Below are positions 15,855-22,763 of a stretch of DNA of 32,350 nt, one piece after another. Position 1 is the stretch's first letter. Each line of letters begins with the position of its first letter. This DNA comes from Acetobacteraceae bacterium (GTDB lineage Bacteria > Pseudomonadota > Alphaproteobacteria > Zavarziniales > Zavarziniaceae), in contig CANCOY010000037.1 of NCBI GenBank assembly GCA_947379865.1, forward strand, positions 1-32,350. The letters are read 5' to 3'. The notes below the pieces were generated by a model, which was not told the DNA's origin, made no database searches, and worked only from the letters and a program-made list of their open reading frames with translations. Made by a program: the position numbers and the translations under genes.

Positions 15855-16696
15855 AGTTGATCCCGGCCACCCCTTTCCCAAAGCCCGATCACCGAGGCCA
15901 CGCCATGCCGCACCATCAGCCTTCCGTTTTGGGTCTCGCGCGCGTGCCGCTGCGCCCGGGCTTGCGGCCTGCCCTTGCCTTGATGCTGGCCCTGGGGCTC
16001 TCAGGCTGTGGGGCCGCCGATCGGCTTGGCGCCATCGGCAAGTCGCCCTCCCTCAGCGCCATCCAGAACCCGAACTCCGCCAGCGACTATCAGCCGGTCA
16101 ACCTGCCCATGCCCGGTGAGGAACTGCAGGTCCGCGAAGCGAACAGCCTGTGGCGGTCGGGGTCGCGTGCCTTCTTCAAGGACCAGCGGGCAGCGCGGGT
16201 GGGCGATATTCTGACCGTAACCGTCAGCATCGACGACAAGGCCAGCCTCGATAACGAGACCAAGCGGGAGCGCAAGAACGCCGAGAGCAGCGGCATCAGC
16301 GCCATCATGGGCTTCGAAGACCACATCAAGCGCATCCTGCCGGCTGGCGGTGACCCTGCCAAGCTTGTGGGGGCAGACTCGTCGTCTTCCAGCGATGGCA
16401 CCGGGTCAGTCGGCCGCAGCGAGGCGATCAGCACCACGGTCGCCGCCGTGGTTACCCAGGTGCTGCCGAATGGCAATTTGGTGATCCAGGGGCGCCAAGA
16501 AGTGCGGGTCAACTTCGAGCTGCGCGAAATGCTGATCGCCGGCGTCGTGCGCCCGGAAGACATTTCCGCCGCCAACACGATCAAGCACACCCAGATTGCC
16601 GAGGCGCGGATCTCTTATGGTGGCCGTGGCCAGATCACCGATGTCCAGCAGCCGCGCTATGGCCAGCAGATCATGGACGTGCTGCTGCCATTCTGA
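15851..16696 (+). CDS. flgH: Flagellar L-ring lipoprotein FlgH
   Basis: FlgH forms the L ring in the outer membrane. The 281-residue product has a signal peptide with a lipobox (LGLSGC). Typical FlgH segments follow: SLWRSGSRAFFKDQRAARVGDILTV, VLPNGNLVIQGRQEVRVNFE and the end YGGRGQITDVQQPRYGQQIMDV. The start at 15851 overlaps the flgA stop (ATGA); an in-frame ATG at 15905 with GAGG upstream would shorten the signal-peptide N-region and is a fair alternative. Confidence 0.96.
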   Translation: MKLIPATPFPKPDHRGHAMPHHQPSVLGLARVPLRPGLRPALALMLALGLSGCGAADRLGAIGKSPSLSAIQNPNSASDYQPVNLPMPGEELQVREANSLWRSGSRAFFKDQRAARVGDILTVTVSIDDKASLDNETKRERKNAESSGISAIMGFEDHIKRILPAGGDPAKLVGADSSSSSDGTGSVGRSEAISTTVAAVVTQVLPNGNLVIQGRQEVRVNFELREMLIAGVVRPEDISAANTIKHTQIAEARISYGGRGQITDVQQPRYGQQIMDVLLPF

Positions 16697-16718
16697 TGGG
16701 GATGGGGATCGGGTTGGG

Positions 16719-16748
16719 CGCCGGCACATCTGCGAGGTCGTGCCGGCG
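16719..16748. terminator. Hairpin between convergent flgH and dksA
   Basis: CGCCGGCAC and GTGCCGGCG can form a 9-bp stem with a 12-nt loop. There is no clear U-tract on either side, so it may be a weak or factor-assisted terminator for both genes. Confidence 0.4.
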
Positions 16749-16774
16749 ACGATGTCGTTCAGACAGCGTGGGGA

Positions 16775-17191
16775 CTATTCGTCCCTATAGGTCCGCTCAC
16801 GCCGCTCGTGGCGTTCCTGGGCTTCAATCGACAGGGTTGCGATCGGACGCGCGTCGAGACGACGCAGGGTGATGGGCTCCCCCGTTTCCTCGCAATAGCC
16901 ATAGGAGCCATCGTCGATGCGGCGCAGGGCTGCATCAATCTTGCCGATCAGCTTGCGCTGCCGGTCGCGGGTGCGCAGTTCCAGCGCCCGTTCCGATTCG
17001 GTTGAGGCGCGGTCGGCGAGATCAGGCTCGGCGACAGTGTCTTCCTGAAGGTGCTGGAGCGTTTCAAGGCTCTCGCGCAGTATTTCCTCCCGCCACAGCA
17101 GGAGTTTACGCCGGAAGTAATCCAGTTGCCGCGGGCTCATGAAGGGCTCGTCGTCACTTGGACGATAGTCGGGCTGCAAGGTGGTTGCCAT
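16775..17191 (-). CDS. dksA: DksA-type RNA polymerase-binding transcription factor
   Basis: DksA inserts a coiled coil into the RNA polymerase secondary channel and acts with ppGpp. The 138-residue product has the coiled coil with the two tip aspartates (EPDLADRAS, Asp57 and Asp60) and the zinc-finger region GYCEETGEPITLRRLDARP. Of the four classical zinc cysteines only Cys100 remains; the others are Thr103, Ser121 and Ala124. Single-cysteine DksA proteins are known and functional in alphaproteobacteria such as Rhodobacter. A good sigma-70 promoter precedes it, so it is probably expressed independently of the flagellar genes. Confidence 0.94.
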   Translation of the reverse strand: MATTLQPDYRPSDDEPFMSPRQLDYFRRKLLLWREEILRESLETLQHLQEDTVAEPDLADRASTESERALELRTRDRQRKLIGKIDAALRRIDDGSYGYCEETGEPITLRRLDARPIATLSIEAQERHERRERTYRDE

Positions 17192-17232
17192 GCCAGTCTC
17201 TCTATTCCCAAGGCCTTAACAGAGGCGGCCGG

Positions 17233-17261
17233 AGTATATGGAGGCAATCAAGAGCCTTCAA
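17233..17261 (-). promoter_or_regulatory. Sigma-70 type promoter of dksA
   Basis: TTGAAG and TATACT are separated by exactly 17 bp on the minus strand, about 42 bp upstream of the dksA start. It matches the housekeeping consensus at 4/6 and 5/6 positions. Confidence 0.55.
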
Positions 17262-17316
17262 CCCTCGCAACGCGCGTAATGGAAATATCATAGAACGCGA
17301 CCCTAAGCTCTCCTGC

Positions 17317-17727
17317 CTATAGACCCAGTTTCGCCAGTTCAACGGCGGCCCGAAGCTCAACCTCATCAAGGACGGCGGCCAGCTTGGGGTCCGCAACCCT
17401 CTCCCGCTGGCTGCGCACGGCCTCAACCAGGCTCTGAAGCCGCTCCCCGGAGAGGCTGCCGCCGAGCAAGGCCATTCTGAGTTCCTCAAGGCGGTCCAGC
17501 ACATCATGCCCCTGGCGCAGGGCGCGGGCGCGGCGGCCCGTGGCATCGGGCACTTCCTGCAAGGCGTAAAGGGGACTGAGGGAGGCAACGCCAGCCGTTC
17601 TGGCGGCGGCATGCCCCTCGTCCAGTTCATCAACCCCGACAGAGAAGCCGCTGCTCACCGCCTGTCCCCTGGCGCTCCGGCGCATGGAACCGGTACCCGA
17701 AACACGTCCGCTGGTGTCAATCTTCAT
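17317..17727 (-). CDS. fliX: Flagellar assembly regulator FliX
   Basis: FliX is known from Caulobacter as the partner of the sigma-54 activator FlbD, coupling its activity to early flagellar assembly. The 136-residue product shows the FliX pattern: MKIDTSGRVSGTG, then FSVGVDELDE, a helix with LYALQEVPDATGRRARALRQG and a C-terminus DEVELRAAVELAKLGL. It starts with GGGGG upstream and a CtrA-like box 43-57 bp away. It diverges from flgI, whose sigma-54 promoter it may indirectly control. Confidence 0.9.
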   Translation of the reverse strand: MKIDTSGRVSGTGSMRRSARGQAVSSGFSVGVDELDEGHAAARTAGVASLSPLYALQEVPDATGRRARALRQGHDVLDRLEELRMALLGGSLSGERLQSLVEAVRSQRERVADPKLAAVLDEVELRAAVELAKLGL

Positions 17728-17769
17728 GGATGGCCCCCGCTTCGATGAAACGAGCCTAGGCCTGCTCGG

Positions 17770-17784
17770 TTAACAGATGCTGAA
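17770..17784 (-). promoter_or_regulatory. CtrA-like box upstream of fliX
   Basis: TTAA-CAGATGC-TGAA fits TTAA-N7-TTAA with one mismatch, 43-57 bp upstream of the fliX start. Weaker evidence than the other boxes, because the mismatch introduces a G. Confidence 0.38.
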
Positions 17785-17809
17785 GATTTGCCAAAAGGGG
17801 GAAAATTCT

Positions 17810-17837
17810 GCCGGGGCGGTGCTGCCGCCGCCCCGGC
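17810..17837. repeat. GC-rich hairpin in the fliX/flgI divergent region
   Basis: GCCGGGGCGG and CCGCCCCGGC form a perfect 10-bp stem with an 8-nt loop. It contains half-sites (TGCCGGG, CCCGGC) of the ftr-like operator but no full palindrome copy. It may be a degenerate operator for the flgI promoter. Confidence 0.35.
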
Positions 17838-17920
17838 CGCGCGGTGCAGAGCAGACCCCAGCCAAACGCTTTTATTTCATGTTTTCCAAGGCTTAGAGCC
17901 AATCCGGGAAAGCGGGTTGC

Positions 17921-17936
17921 TGGCATGGATCTCGCT
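17921..17936 (+). promoter_or_regulatory. Sigma-54 promoter of flgI
   Basis: TGGCATGGATCTCGCT has GG at -24 and GC at -12 with the strict sigma-54 spacing. Transcription would start near 17947, about 33 nt before the flgI ATG. Confidence 0.6.
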
Positions 17937-17979
17937 TGGAGAGTGCTGCGCCGCCGAAGAGCGAAAAGGGTAATTGCCA

Positions 17980-19167
17980 ATGTCATCCACCACGTCTCCT
18001 CTCCGGCCCGCGCTCTCGCCCTCCCGTGGACGCGGCTTGCGGACCTGGGGTGGCCAGCTGGGGGCAACCCTGCTTGTCTCGCTCAGCCTCTTGCTGGTGA
18101 TTGGCTGCAGCACGGCGTCTGCCGCCTCGCGCATCAAGGACATCGTCGATTTCGAGGGCATCCGCGAGAACATGCTGGTGGGCTATGGCCTGGTGGTTGG
18201 TCTTGATGGCACCGGCGACACCCTGCGCAAGGCCCCCTTCACCCAGCAAAGCCTGACGGCGATGCTTGAGCGCCTGGGCGTCAACACACGCTCTGCGATT
18301 CTCGATACCGACAATGTGGCGGCCGTTATGGTCACGGCCAGCCTGCCTCCCTTTGCCCGCCAGGGCAGCCGCGTGGATGTGTCCGTCAGCACCCTTGGCG
18401 ATGCCAAGAGCCTGCTTGGCGGCACCCTGCTGGTCACGCCCATGCTGGGCGCCGATGGCGAGGTATATGCCGTGTCCCAGGGCGCCGTGGCGGTTGCCGG
18501 CTTCAAGGCCAAGGGCCAGGGCAGCGCCATAACCAAGGGCGTGCCCACCTCTGGCCGCATTGCCAATGGCGGCATCGTCGAGCGGGAGGTGGGCTTTGAG
18601 CTCAGCGCCCTGCGGCACATGCGGCTGGCCCTGAAAAACCCCGATTTCACCACCGCCCGCCGCCTGGCGACCGCCATCAACACCTTCTCGGGCGAGCAGA
18701 CGGCCCTTGCCACGGACCCCACCACGGTGTCGCTGACGGTGCCCGACCGCTTTCGCGACGACGTGGTCGGCTTCATCGGCCAGATCGAGCAGCTGCGTGT
18801 CGATCCCGACCAGCGCGCCCGGGTGGTGATCGACGAGACCTCCGGCGTGATCGTCATGGGGTCTGAGGTGCGGGTGAACACCGTGGCCATTGCCCAGGGC
18901 AATCTTACCATCCGCGTCACCGAAACGCCGCAGGTAAGCCAGCCCGGGCCCTTCAGCCAGGGTGGTACCACCCAGGTGGTACCCCGCACCAACATCGACG
19001 TGAACGAAGGCGATGGCAAGAAGCTGGTGGTGCTGAAGCCCGGCGTCAGCCTGCAGGATCTGGTGGACGGGCTGAACGCCCTGGGCATCGGCCCGCGCGA
19101 CATGATCTCCATCCTGCAGGCCATCAAGGCCGCCGGCGCCCTCCAGGCCGAAATCGAGGTGATGTAA
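17980..19167 (+). CDS. flgI: Flagellar P-ring protein FlgI
   Basis: FlgI forms the P ring in the periplasm. The 395-residue product has an export signal (LLVSLSLLLVIG, then CSTASAASRIKDI) and strong family blocks: RENMLVGYGLVVGLDGTGD, NVAAVMVTASLPPFARQGSR, VDETSGVIVMG-like VIDETSGVIVMGSEVRVN and the end GPRDMISILQAIKAAGALQA. The ATG at 17980 has AAGGG upstream; a TTG two codons earlier is less likely. VIGC in the signal resembles a lipobox, although FlgI is normally cut by signal peptidase I. Its TAA overlaps the flgJ ATG. Confidence 0.97.
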   Translation: MSSTTSPLRPALSPSRGRGLRTWGGQLGATLLVSLSLLLVIGCSTASAASRIKDIVDFEGIRENMLVGYGLVVGLDGTGDTLRKAPFTQQSLTAMLERLGVNTRSAILDTDNVAAVMVTASLPPFARQGSRVDVSVSTLGDAKSLLGGTLLVTPMLGADGEVYAVSQGAVAVAGFKAKGQGSAITKGVPTSGRIANGGIVEREVGFELSALRHMRLALKNPDFTTARRLATAINTFSGEQTALATDPTTVSLTVPDRFRDDVVGFIGQIEQLRVDPDQRARVVIDETSGVIVMGSEVRVNTVAIAQGNLTIRVTETPQVSQPGPFSQGGTTQVVPRTNIDVNEGDGKKLVVLKPGVSLQDLVDGLNALGIGPRDMISILQAIKAAGALQAEIEVM

Positions 19168-19598
19168 TGACCGGCACCCTTGACGCGACACCCCCCATCA
19201 CCGCCCGCGCCAACCCGGCCGACCCGCCCGATCTGGCCCGCACCAAGGCCGCCGCACGCGAGTTTGAGGCCATGTTCCTGGGCCAGATGCTGGCCCCCAT
19301 TTTCGACAGCCTGCCCACCGACGGCCCCTTTGGTGGCGGCAACAGCGAGGAAGCGTTCCGCAGCCTGCTGGTGGGGGAATATGCCAAGGCCATCTCCAAA
19401 CGCAGCCCCATAGGCGTGGCAGACCAGATGGTACGCGGCCTGCTGCAAGCCCAGGAGGTGCCGGTGGCGGCCTCAGCCGGGCACGTGGGCAGCGGCGCGG
19501 TGGTGGCAAGCGGCGTGACCCCTGCCTCTGTCACCCAGCCAAGCCAGACGGCGCCCGCGGTTGCCGAGCCTTCCAGCCCCCTCTCACGCGGAGCCTGA
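19167..19598 (+). CDS. flgJ: Rod-binding protein FlgJ (without muramidase domain)
   Basis: The 143-residue product carries only the rod-binding/capping domain: TKAAAREFEAMFLGQMLAPI and FRSLLVGEYAKAISKRSPIG. The peptidoglycan hydrolase domain of enterobacterial FlgJ is missing, as is usual in alphaproteobacteria. The C-terminal 45 residues are low-complexity. It overlaps flgI by one base and is followed by flgN after 3 bp. Confidence 0.92.
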   Translation: MTGTLDATPPITARANPADPPDLARTKAAAREFEAMFLGQMLAPIFDSLPTDGPFGGGNSEEAFRSLLVGEYAKAISKRSPIGVADQMVRGLLQAQEVPVAASAGHVGSGAVVASGVTPASVTQPSQTAPAVAEPSSPLSRGA

Positions 19599-19601
19599 GC
19601 C

Positions 19602-20036
19602 TTGATCGATCGCGAGACCCTGATACCCGATCTGATGGTGGTGCTGACGAACCTGCTGGAGATTGTGCAGGCTGAAAATGCCGTTCTGGTGGAACGCCGC
19701 CCGTCAGAGCTGGCTGCCTTGCTGCCAGAAAAGCTGCGGATGGCCCGCGTCTATGCCCAGATGTCGCGGGCGCTGAAGCAGGACCGCGAGATCCTGACCG
19801 AAGCCGGCGCCGACGCCGAAACCGCCCTGAAGGAATTGGCCGGGCGTTTCAATGCAGCCCTGGAGGAGCAGCGCGGCCGCCTTGAAGTCGCCAAGGATGT
19901 GACCGAGGGCGTGATTGCCGCCATCGGCCGCGCCGTGGTTGAGCAGCGCCAGCCCGTGCTGAGCTATGACGAAGATGCCAATCTGCAGCATGCCGTGTCT
20001 GGCGGTGCCTCATTTGCCGTGAACCAGGATGTGTAA
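19602..20036 (+). CDS. flgN: FlgN-type flagellar export chaperone
   Basis: The 144-residue protein is almost all helical, with LLEIVQAENAVLVERRPSEL and then ALKELAGRFNAALEEQRGRLE, the FlgN pattern. FlgN escorts the hook-filament junction proteins FlgK and FlgL to the export gate. It starts with a TTG preceded by CGGAG. Sequence conservation of FlgN is low, so family assignment rests on pattern and on its position after flgJ. Confidence 0.8.
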   Translation: MIDRETLIPDLMVVLTNLLEIVQAENAVLVERRPSELAALLPEKLRMARVYAQMSRALKQDREILTEAGADAETALKELAGRFNAALEEQRGRLEVAKDVTEGVIAAIGRAVVEQRQPVLSYDEDANLQHAVSGGASFAVNQDV

Positions 20037-20090
20037 CCAAGAGCCGGCCAGCAGCAAAACGGCAGCGCTCTGGAACAAACGGTGCCAGCC

Positions 20091-20117
20091 AAAAAGGGCC
20101 CGCCACTGGGGCGGGCC
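20091..20117 (-). terminator. Intrinsic terminator of the flagellin 1-flaG transcript
   Basis: On the minus strand GGCCCGCC and GGCGGGCC form an 8-bp stem with a 5-nt loop, followed by C and five T. It lies 44 bp beyond the flaG stop and between converging flgN and flaG. Confidence 0.75.
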
Positions 20118-20160
20118 ACAGGCACCGTGCATCACACTGCTGCCAGCCAAGGCGGCATGA

Positions 20161-20529
20161 TCAGGACTTGGTATCCAGCATCTTGCCGACCAGTTCACCC
20201 GCACGGGCCATGCGCGCCAGCGCTGCCTCATCCGGATAGGTCTGGACCACACGGCCGGTAACGTCGTCGACGGCGACATGGACAAAAGTCTGAATGTCCT
20301 TGTCAAAATATACGCCACGGCCTGTCTGCGGCGCGGTATTCCCCGCCCCACTGCCACTGTTCTGGTTACCCATGCTCTGGTTACCCGGGTTCTCAGCCTG
20401 AGGCGGGGCCGCCACCTGCTCCGTAACAGCCGTGACTCCCTGAACCGACTCCACCCGCGGGCGTGAGTCCGCAACTGGGGTGCTTTGAATGTTTGGGACA
20501 CTTAAGTCCATGCGTGCGAGTGTCGTCAT
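20161..20529 (-). CDS. flaG: FlaG-family flagellar protein
   Basis: The 122-residue product has a disordered N-terminal half rich in Gln, Asn, Pro and Gly (NPGNQSMGNQNSGSGAGN). A compact C-terminal part (FVHVAVDDVTGRVVQTYPDEAALARMARAGEL) matches the FlaG pattern of a short beta hairpin and helix. FlaG proteins are linked to filament length or assembly in other bacteria; the role here is inferred. It lies 96 bp after flagellin 1 with its own GGGAGG site and ends in an intrinsic terminator. Confidence 0.78.
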   Translation of the reverse strand: MTTLARMDLSVPNIQSTPVADSRPRVESVQGVTAVTEQVAAPPQAENPGNQSMGNQNSGSGAGNTAPQTGRGVYFDKDIQTFVHVAVDDVTGRVVQTYPDEAALARMARAGELVGKMLDTKS

Positions 20530-20554
20530 TGCTGCCTCCCTTCCCTTGCCAGCA

Positions 20555-20580
20555 GCGCGGCGCCGCCAGGGGCGCCGCGC
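20555..20580. repeat. Hairpin between flagellin 1 and flaG
   Basis: GCGCGGCGCC and GGCGCCGCGC form a perfect 10-bp stem with a 6-nt loop and no U-tract. It may protect the 3' end of the flagellin mRNA or reduce read-through into flaG. Confidence 0.5.
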
Positions 20581-20625
20581 AAAGACCTTGACCTCTGCAT
20601 CAGAAGAGCGAACTGAAGCCAGGCG

Positions 20626-21456
20626 TCAGTTCCGGAACAGCCGCAGCAGAACCGAGGGGTTGGTGTTGGCAATCGTCAGTGACTGGGCCGTAAGCTGCTG
20701 CTTGACCTGCAGCGCCTGAACGATCGACGACTCAACACCCAGATCGGCATCGACATAATCGCTGACGGCCTTCTCCCCAACGGTGAGTGACCCCTTGAAG
20801 GACGTCGCCGTCCTTTCCATCAGCCCTTGCACAGCGCCAAGTTTGGCCACAGCGTCAGCCACCGTCTGGATTGCGGCCTCACACTTTGCAATGGCCGTCT
20901 GCGCGTTGGCGACAGTTGAACAATCGGTGCCGTTCACGCCAAGGGTTGTAGCGTCCAACTTGATCCCGTTGATCGTGGTCGAAGAAGCGGCCACTGCACC
21001 CGAGGATTGGAGGAAGTTGACCGACAGTGTAGTGGTGTTCTTTATCAGATTGAGAGAGAACGCATTTGCGCCATTCACAATGGAATCGATCGAACCAAGC
21101 AGAGACTTGTACGCATTGTCGATATCGGTCAGCCGGTTGGCGGTTACGTCGGAGGACGTCGCTGATGCAGCAAGCGCCGAGATATTCCGCAACACGGTTG
21201 AGATCTGGGCGGCGGCCCCTGTGGCAACGGACAAGACACCTGCCACATGAGATGCGGTAGCATAGTTCCCAGCAAGAACGGAATTTTTTACCTTGGTCGC
21301 CTCGGCATTGCCCCAGGCAAATGCATCGTCGGCAGCGGTCTGTACCCTGAGACCGGTCGCCATGCGGGATTTTGAAACATCCAGCTGGTCCTGGTTGGAC
21401 GTGAGGGCCAGCAGCGCAACCGCAGCCGGATAGTTGGTGTTGATAGAGAGTGCCAT
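20626..21456 (-). CDS. fliC: Flagellin 1 (short, contains two cysteines)
   Basis: The 276-residue protein is a filament subunit with the D0/D1 core and almost no variable outer domain. The N-terminus is MALSINTNYPAAVALLAL with GLRVQTAADDAFAW; the C-terminus is VKQQLTAQSLTIANTNPSVLLRLF. Unusual for a flagellin are Cys179 and Cys192. The leader carries a sigma-54 element, an ftr-like operator and the 5' hairpin shared with flagellin 2. AAGGGG precedes the ATG. It is probably co-transcribed with flaG. Confidence 0.95.
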   Translation of the reverse strand: MALSINTNYPAAVALLALTSNQDQLDVSKSRMATGLRVQTAADDAFAWGNAEATKVKNSVLAGNYATASHVAGVLSVATGAAAQISTVLRNISALAASATSSDVTANRLTDIDNAYKSLLGSIDSIVNGANAFSLNLIKNTTTLSVNFLQSSGAVAASSTTINGIKLDATTLGVNGTDCSTVANAQTAIAKCEAAIQTVADAVAKLGAVQGLMERTATSFKGSLTVGEKAVSDYVDADLGVESSIVQALQVKQQLTAQSLTIANTNPSVLLRLFRN

Positions 21457-21483
21457 GTCGCGCCCCTTCTGGTGGCATGTTAA

Positions 21484-21502
21484 GCAACGGGCGTTTTGCC
21501 CA
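21484..21502 (-). promoter_or_regulatory. Conserved 5'-terminal leader hairpin, flagellin 1
   Basis: TGGGCAAAACGCCCGTTGC starts at the predicted +1 of the sigma-54 promoter. GGGC-AAAAC-GCCC can fold into a 4-bp hairpin. Flagellin 2 has the same 19-mer with one change, in the loop, at the same distance from its -12 element. A target of FlbT is plausible. Confidence 0.5.
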
Positions 21503-21512
21503 CTGGCTTACA

Positions 21513-21528
21513 TGCAGGGGACGTGCCA
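21513..21528 (-). promoter_or_regulatory. Sigma-54 promoter of flagellin 1
   Basis: Minus-strand TGGCACGTCCCCTGCA has complete -24 TGGCACG and -12 TGCA elements with correct spacing, 57 bp upstream of the ATG. Confidence 0.8.
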
Positions 21529-21600
21529 GATCCCCATTTCCTCTAGACGATTGATATTGTTACCCTGCTCGTCTCGACGGGATATTGGGGTGGCAGATCG

Positions 21601-21619
21601 GGCGGCAGGAATTGCCGGT
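21601..21619. promoter_or_regulatory. ftr-like operator of flagellin 1
   Basis: GGCGGCAGGAATTGCCGGT matches CCCGGCAANNNTTGCCGGG at 12 of 16 defined positions. It ends 72 bp upstream of the sigma-54 element. Confidence 0.5.
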
Positions 21620-21726
21620 ACAAGAAAAAATGTCCTGCCCTGACCCCCAAGGCCCAGACCTGCTGCGCCGCTATGCGCCCTCAGGAGCATCTGGCACACG
21701 CGGCGTACACAAAGTGCACCGGCACT

Positions 21727-21755
21727 AAAAAGGGGCCAGAGAATTCTCTGGCCCC
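21727..21755 (-). terminator. Intrinsic terminator of flagellin 2
   Basis: On the minus strand a perfect 24-bp palindrome (arms GGGGCCAGAGAA / TTCTCTGGCCCC) is followed by five T. It lies about 130 bp after the flagellin 2 stop codon. Confidence 0.8.
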
Positions 21756-21816
21756 GCCAATAGCTGGTAGAGACTTACTGCCTGCAGGCCCCAAGGGTGA
21801 CGGCCAGGGCCCAACC

Positions 21817-21870
21817 CAGCCTCACCAGTGGGGCCAGCCTCACCAGTGGGACCAGCCTCACCAGTGGGAA
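21817..21870. repeat. Three tandem 18-bp repeats after flagellin 2
   Basis: The unit CAGCCTCACCAGTGGGGC occurs three times head to tail; the last two copies differ only in their final bases. It sits between the flagellin 2 stop and its terminator, so it is part of the 3' untranslated region. Confidence 0.85.
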
Positions 21871-21887
21871 ACCGGCGCCAAAGCCAA

Positions 21888-22706
21888 TCAGGCGCCAAAG
21901 AGTGTCAAAAGCACCCTCATGTCAGCATTGGCAACCGAGATCGCCTGAACATTCAGCTGCTGCTTGATTTGCAGTGACTGGATTTTGGCTGATTCCTCAC
22001 CCATGTCTGCATCAACCAGGGCACCGATCGACTTGTTCTGGGCGGCAATCAGCGCCGTGTTCACCTGCTTGGCGTCATCAAATGCCTTCTGCGCCGTAGC
22101 AAGCCTCGTCGAGCCCGTGACAAGAGCGGCATTCAGGGTAACCAGAGCCGTGGCTGCAGCCGCTGCGTTGGTTGTGGTCGAGAAATCGGGGGTGAGGGCG
22201 CTGCCAGAGCGGATGGGTTTGAAGCCGGTAACAGAAAGATAAGTACCACCAGGCGCGCCTGTTAGTGCAAGAAAATCGAGTGCGTAGGTGTAAGCGGTGG
22301 TCGCAGTTGTCAAGGGTACCGACAGTTGAATAGCGTCATATTGGTTGCCCAGAGCCCTGGCTTCGTCCTGAAGAGACGTTTTGGCGGCTGTTGACAGTGT
22401 CGGATCCGTTGCCTGTGTTGCCAGCTCCGTCATGTCCTGGACCAGCTTTGTCATCCGGGTAAGGTTCTGGAGCGCCTGACCGACAGTGCCGCTTCCGGTA
22501 GCAATGGTGTCCAGCACAGCCTTTTCTCTTGCGACCACGTTCTTGATCTGCTCTGCCGCCGCAAATGCCAGTCCGTCGTCAGACGCCGTCTGAACCCTGA
22601 GGCCGGTAGCGGACCGGGAGAGTGCCTGGTCCAGGCTGTCCTGGGTGGCATTCAGGGCCTGAACCGCAATGGCGGCCGAATAGTTGTAGTTGATTGAGAA
22701 CGACAT
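21888..22706 (-). CDS. fliC: Flagellin 2
   Basis: The 272-residue flagellin has MSFSINYNYSAAIAVQAL and GLRVQTASDDGLAFAAAEQI at the N-terminus and ESAKIQSLQIKQQLNVQAIS, ending LLTLFGA, at the C-terminus. It has no cysteine and little variable domain. It is clearly divergent from flagellin 1, so the two genes are not a recent duplication. It is monocistronic: own sigma-54 promoter and leader, own terminator. Confidence 0.96.
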   Translation of the reverse strand: MSFSINYNYSAAIAVQALNATQDSLDQALSRSATGLRVQTASDDGLAFAAAEQIKNVVAREKAVLDTIATGSGTVGQALQNLTRMTKLVQDMTELATQATDPTLSTAAKTSLQDEARALGNQYDAIQLSVPLTTATTAYTYALDFLALTGAPGGTYLSVTGFKPIRSGSALTPDFSTTTNAAAAATALVTLNAALVTGSTRLATAQKAFDDAKQVNTALIAAQNKSIGALVDADMGEESAKIQSLQIKQQLNVQAISVANADMRVLLTLFGA

Positions 22707-22734
22707 GGCTTGCCCTTTCTAATGGCAAATCTAC

Positions 22735-22753
22735 GCAACGGGCATTTTGCCCA
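22735..22753 (-). promoter_or_regulatory. Conserved 5'-terminal leader hairpin, flagellin 2
   Basis: TGGGCAAAATGCCCGTTGC begins at the predicted +1 and can form the GGGC/GCCC hairpin. It is the counterpart of 21484-21502; the single difference lies in the loop. Confidence 0.5.
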
Positions 22754-22763
22754 GTGGAGCCAA

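Larger units (their letters stand above)
21457..21887. other. Intergenic region between the two flagellin genes
   Basis: About 430 bp without a gene. It holds the flagellin 1 leader, its sigma-54 promoter and operator (to 21619), the terminator of flagellin 2 (21727-21755) and a triple 18-bp repeat (21817-21870). Confidence 0.7.

Noticed and set aside
17983..19448. Two minus-strand frames of about 400 codons across flgI and flgJ
   Set aside because: The plus strand encodes clear FlgI and FlgJ. The antisense frames have no family resemblance and arise from high GC content.
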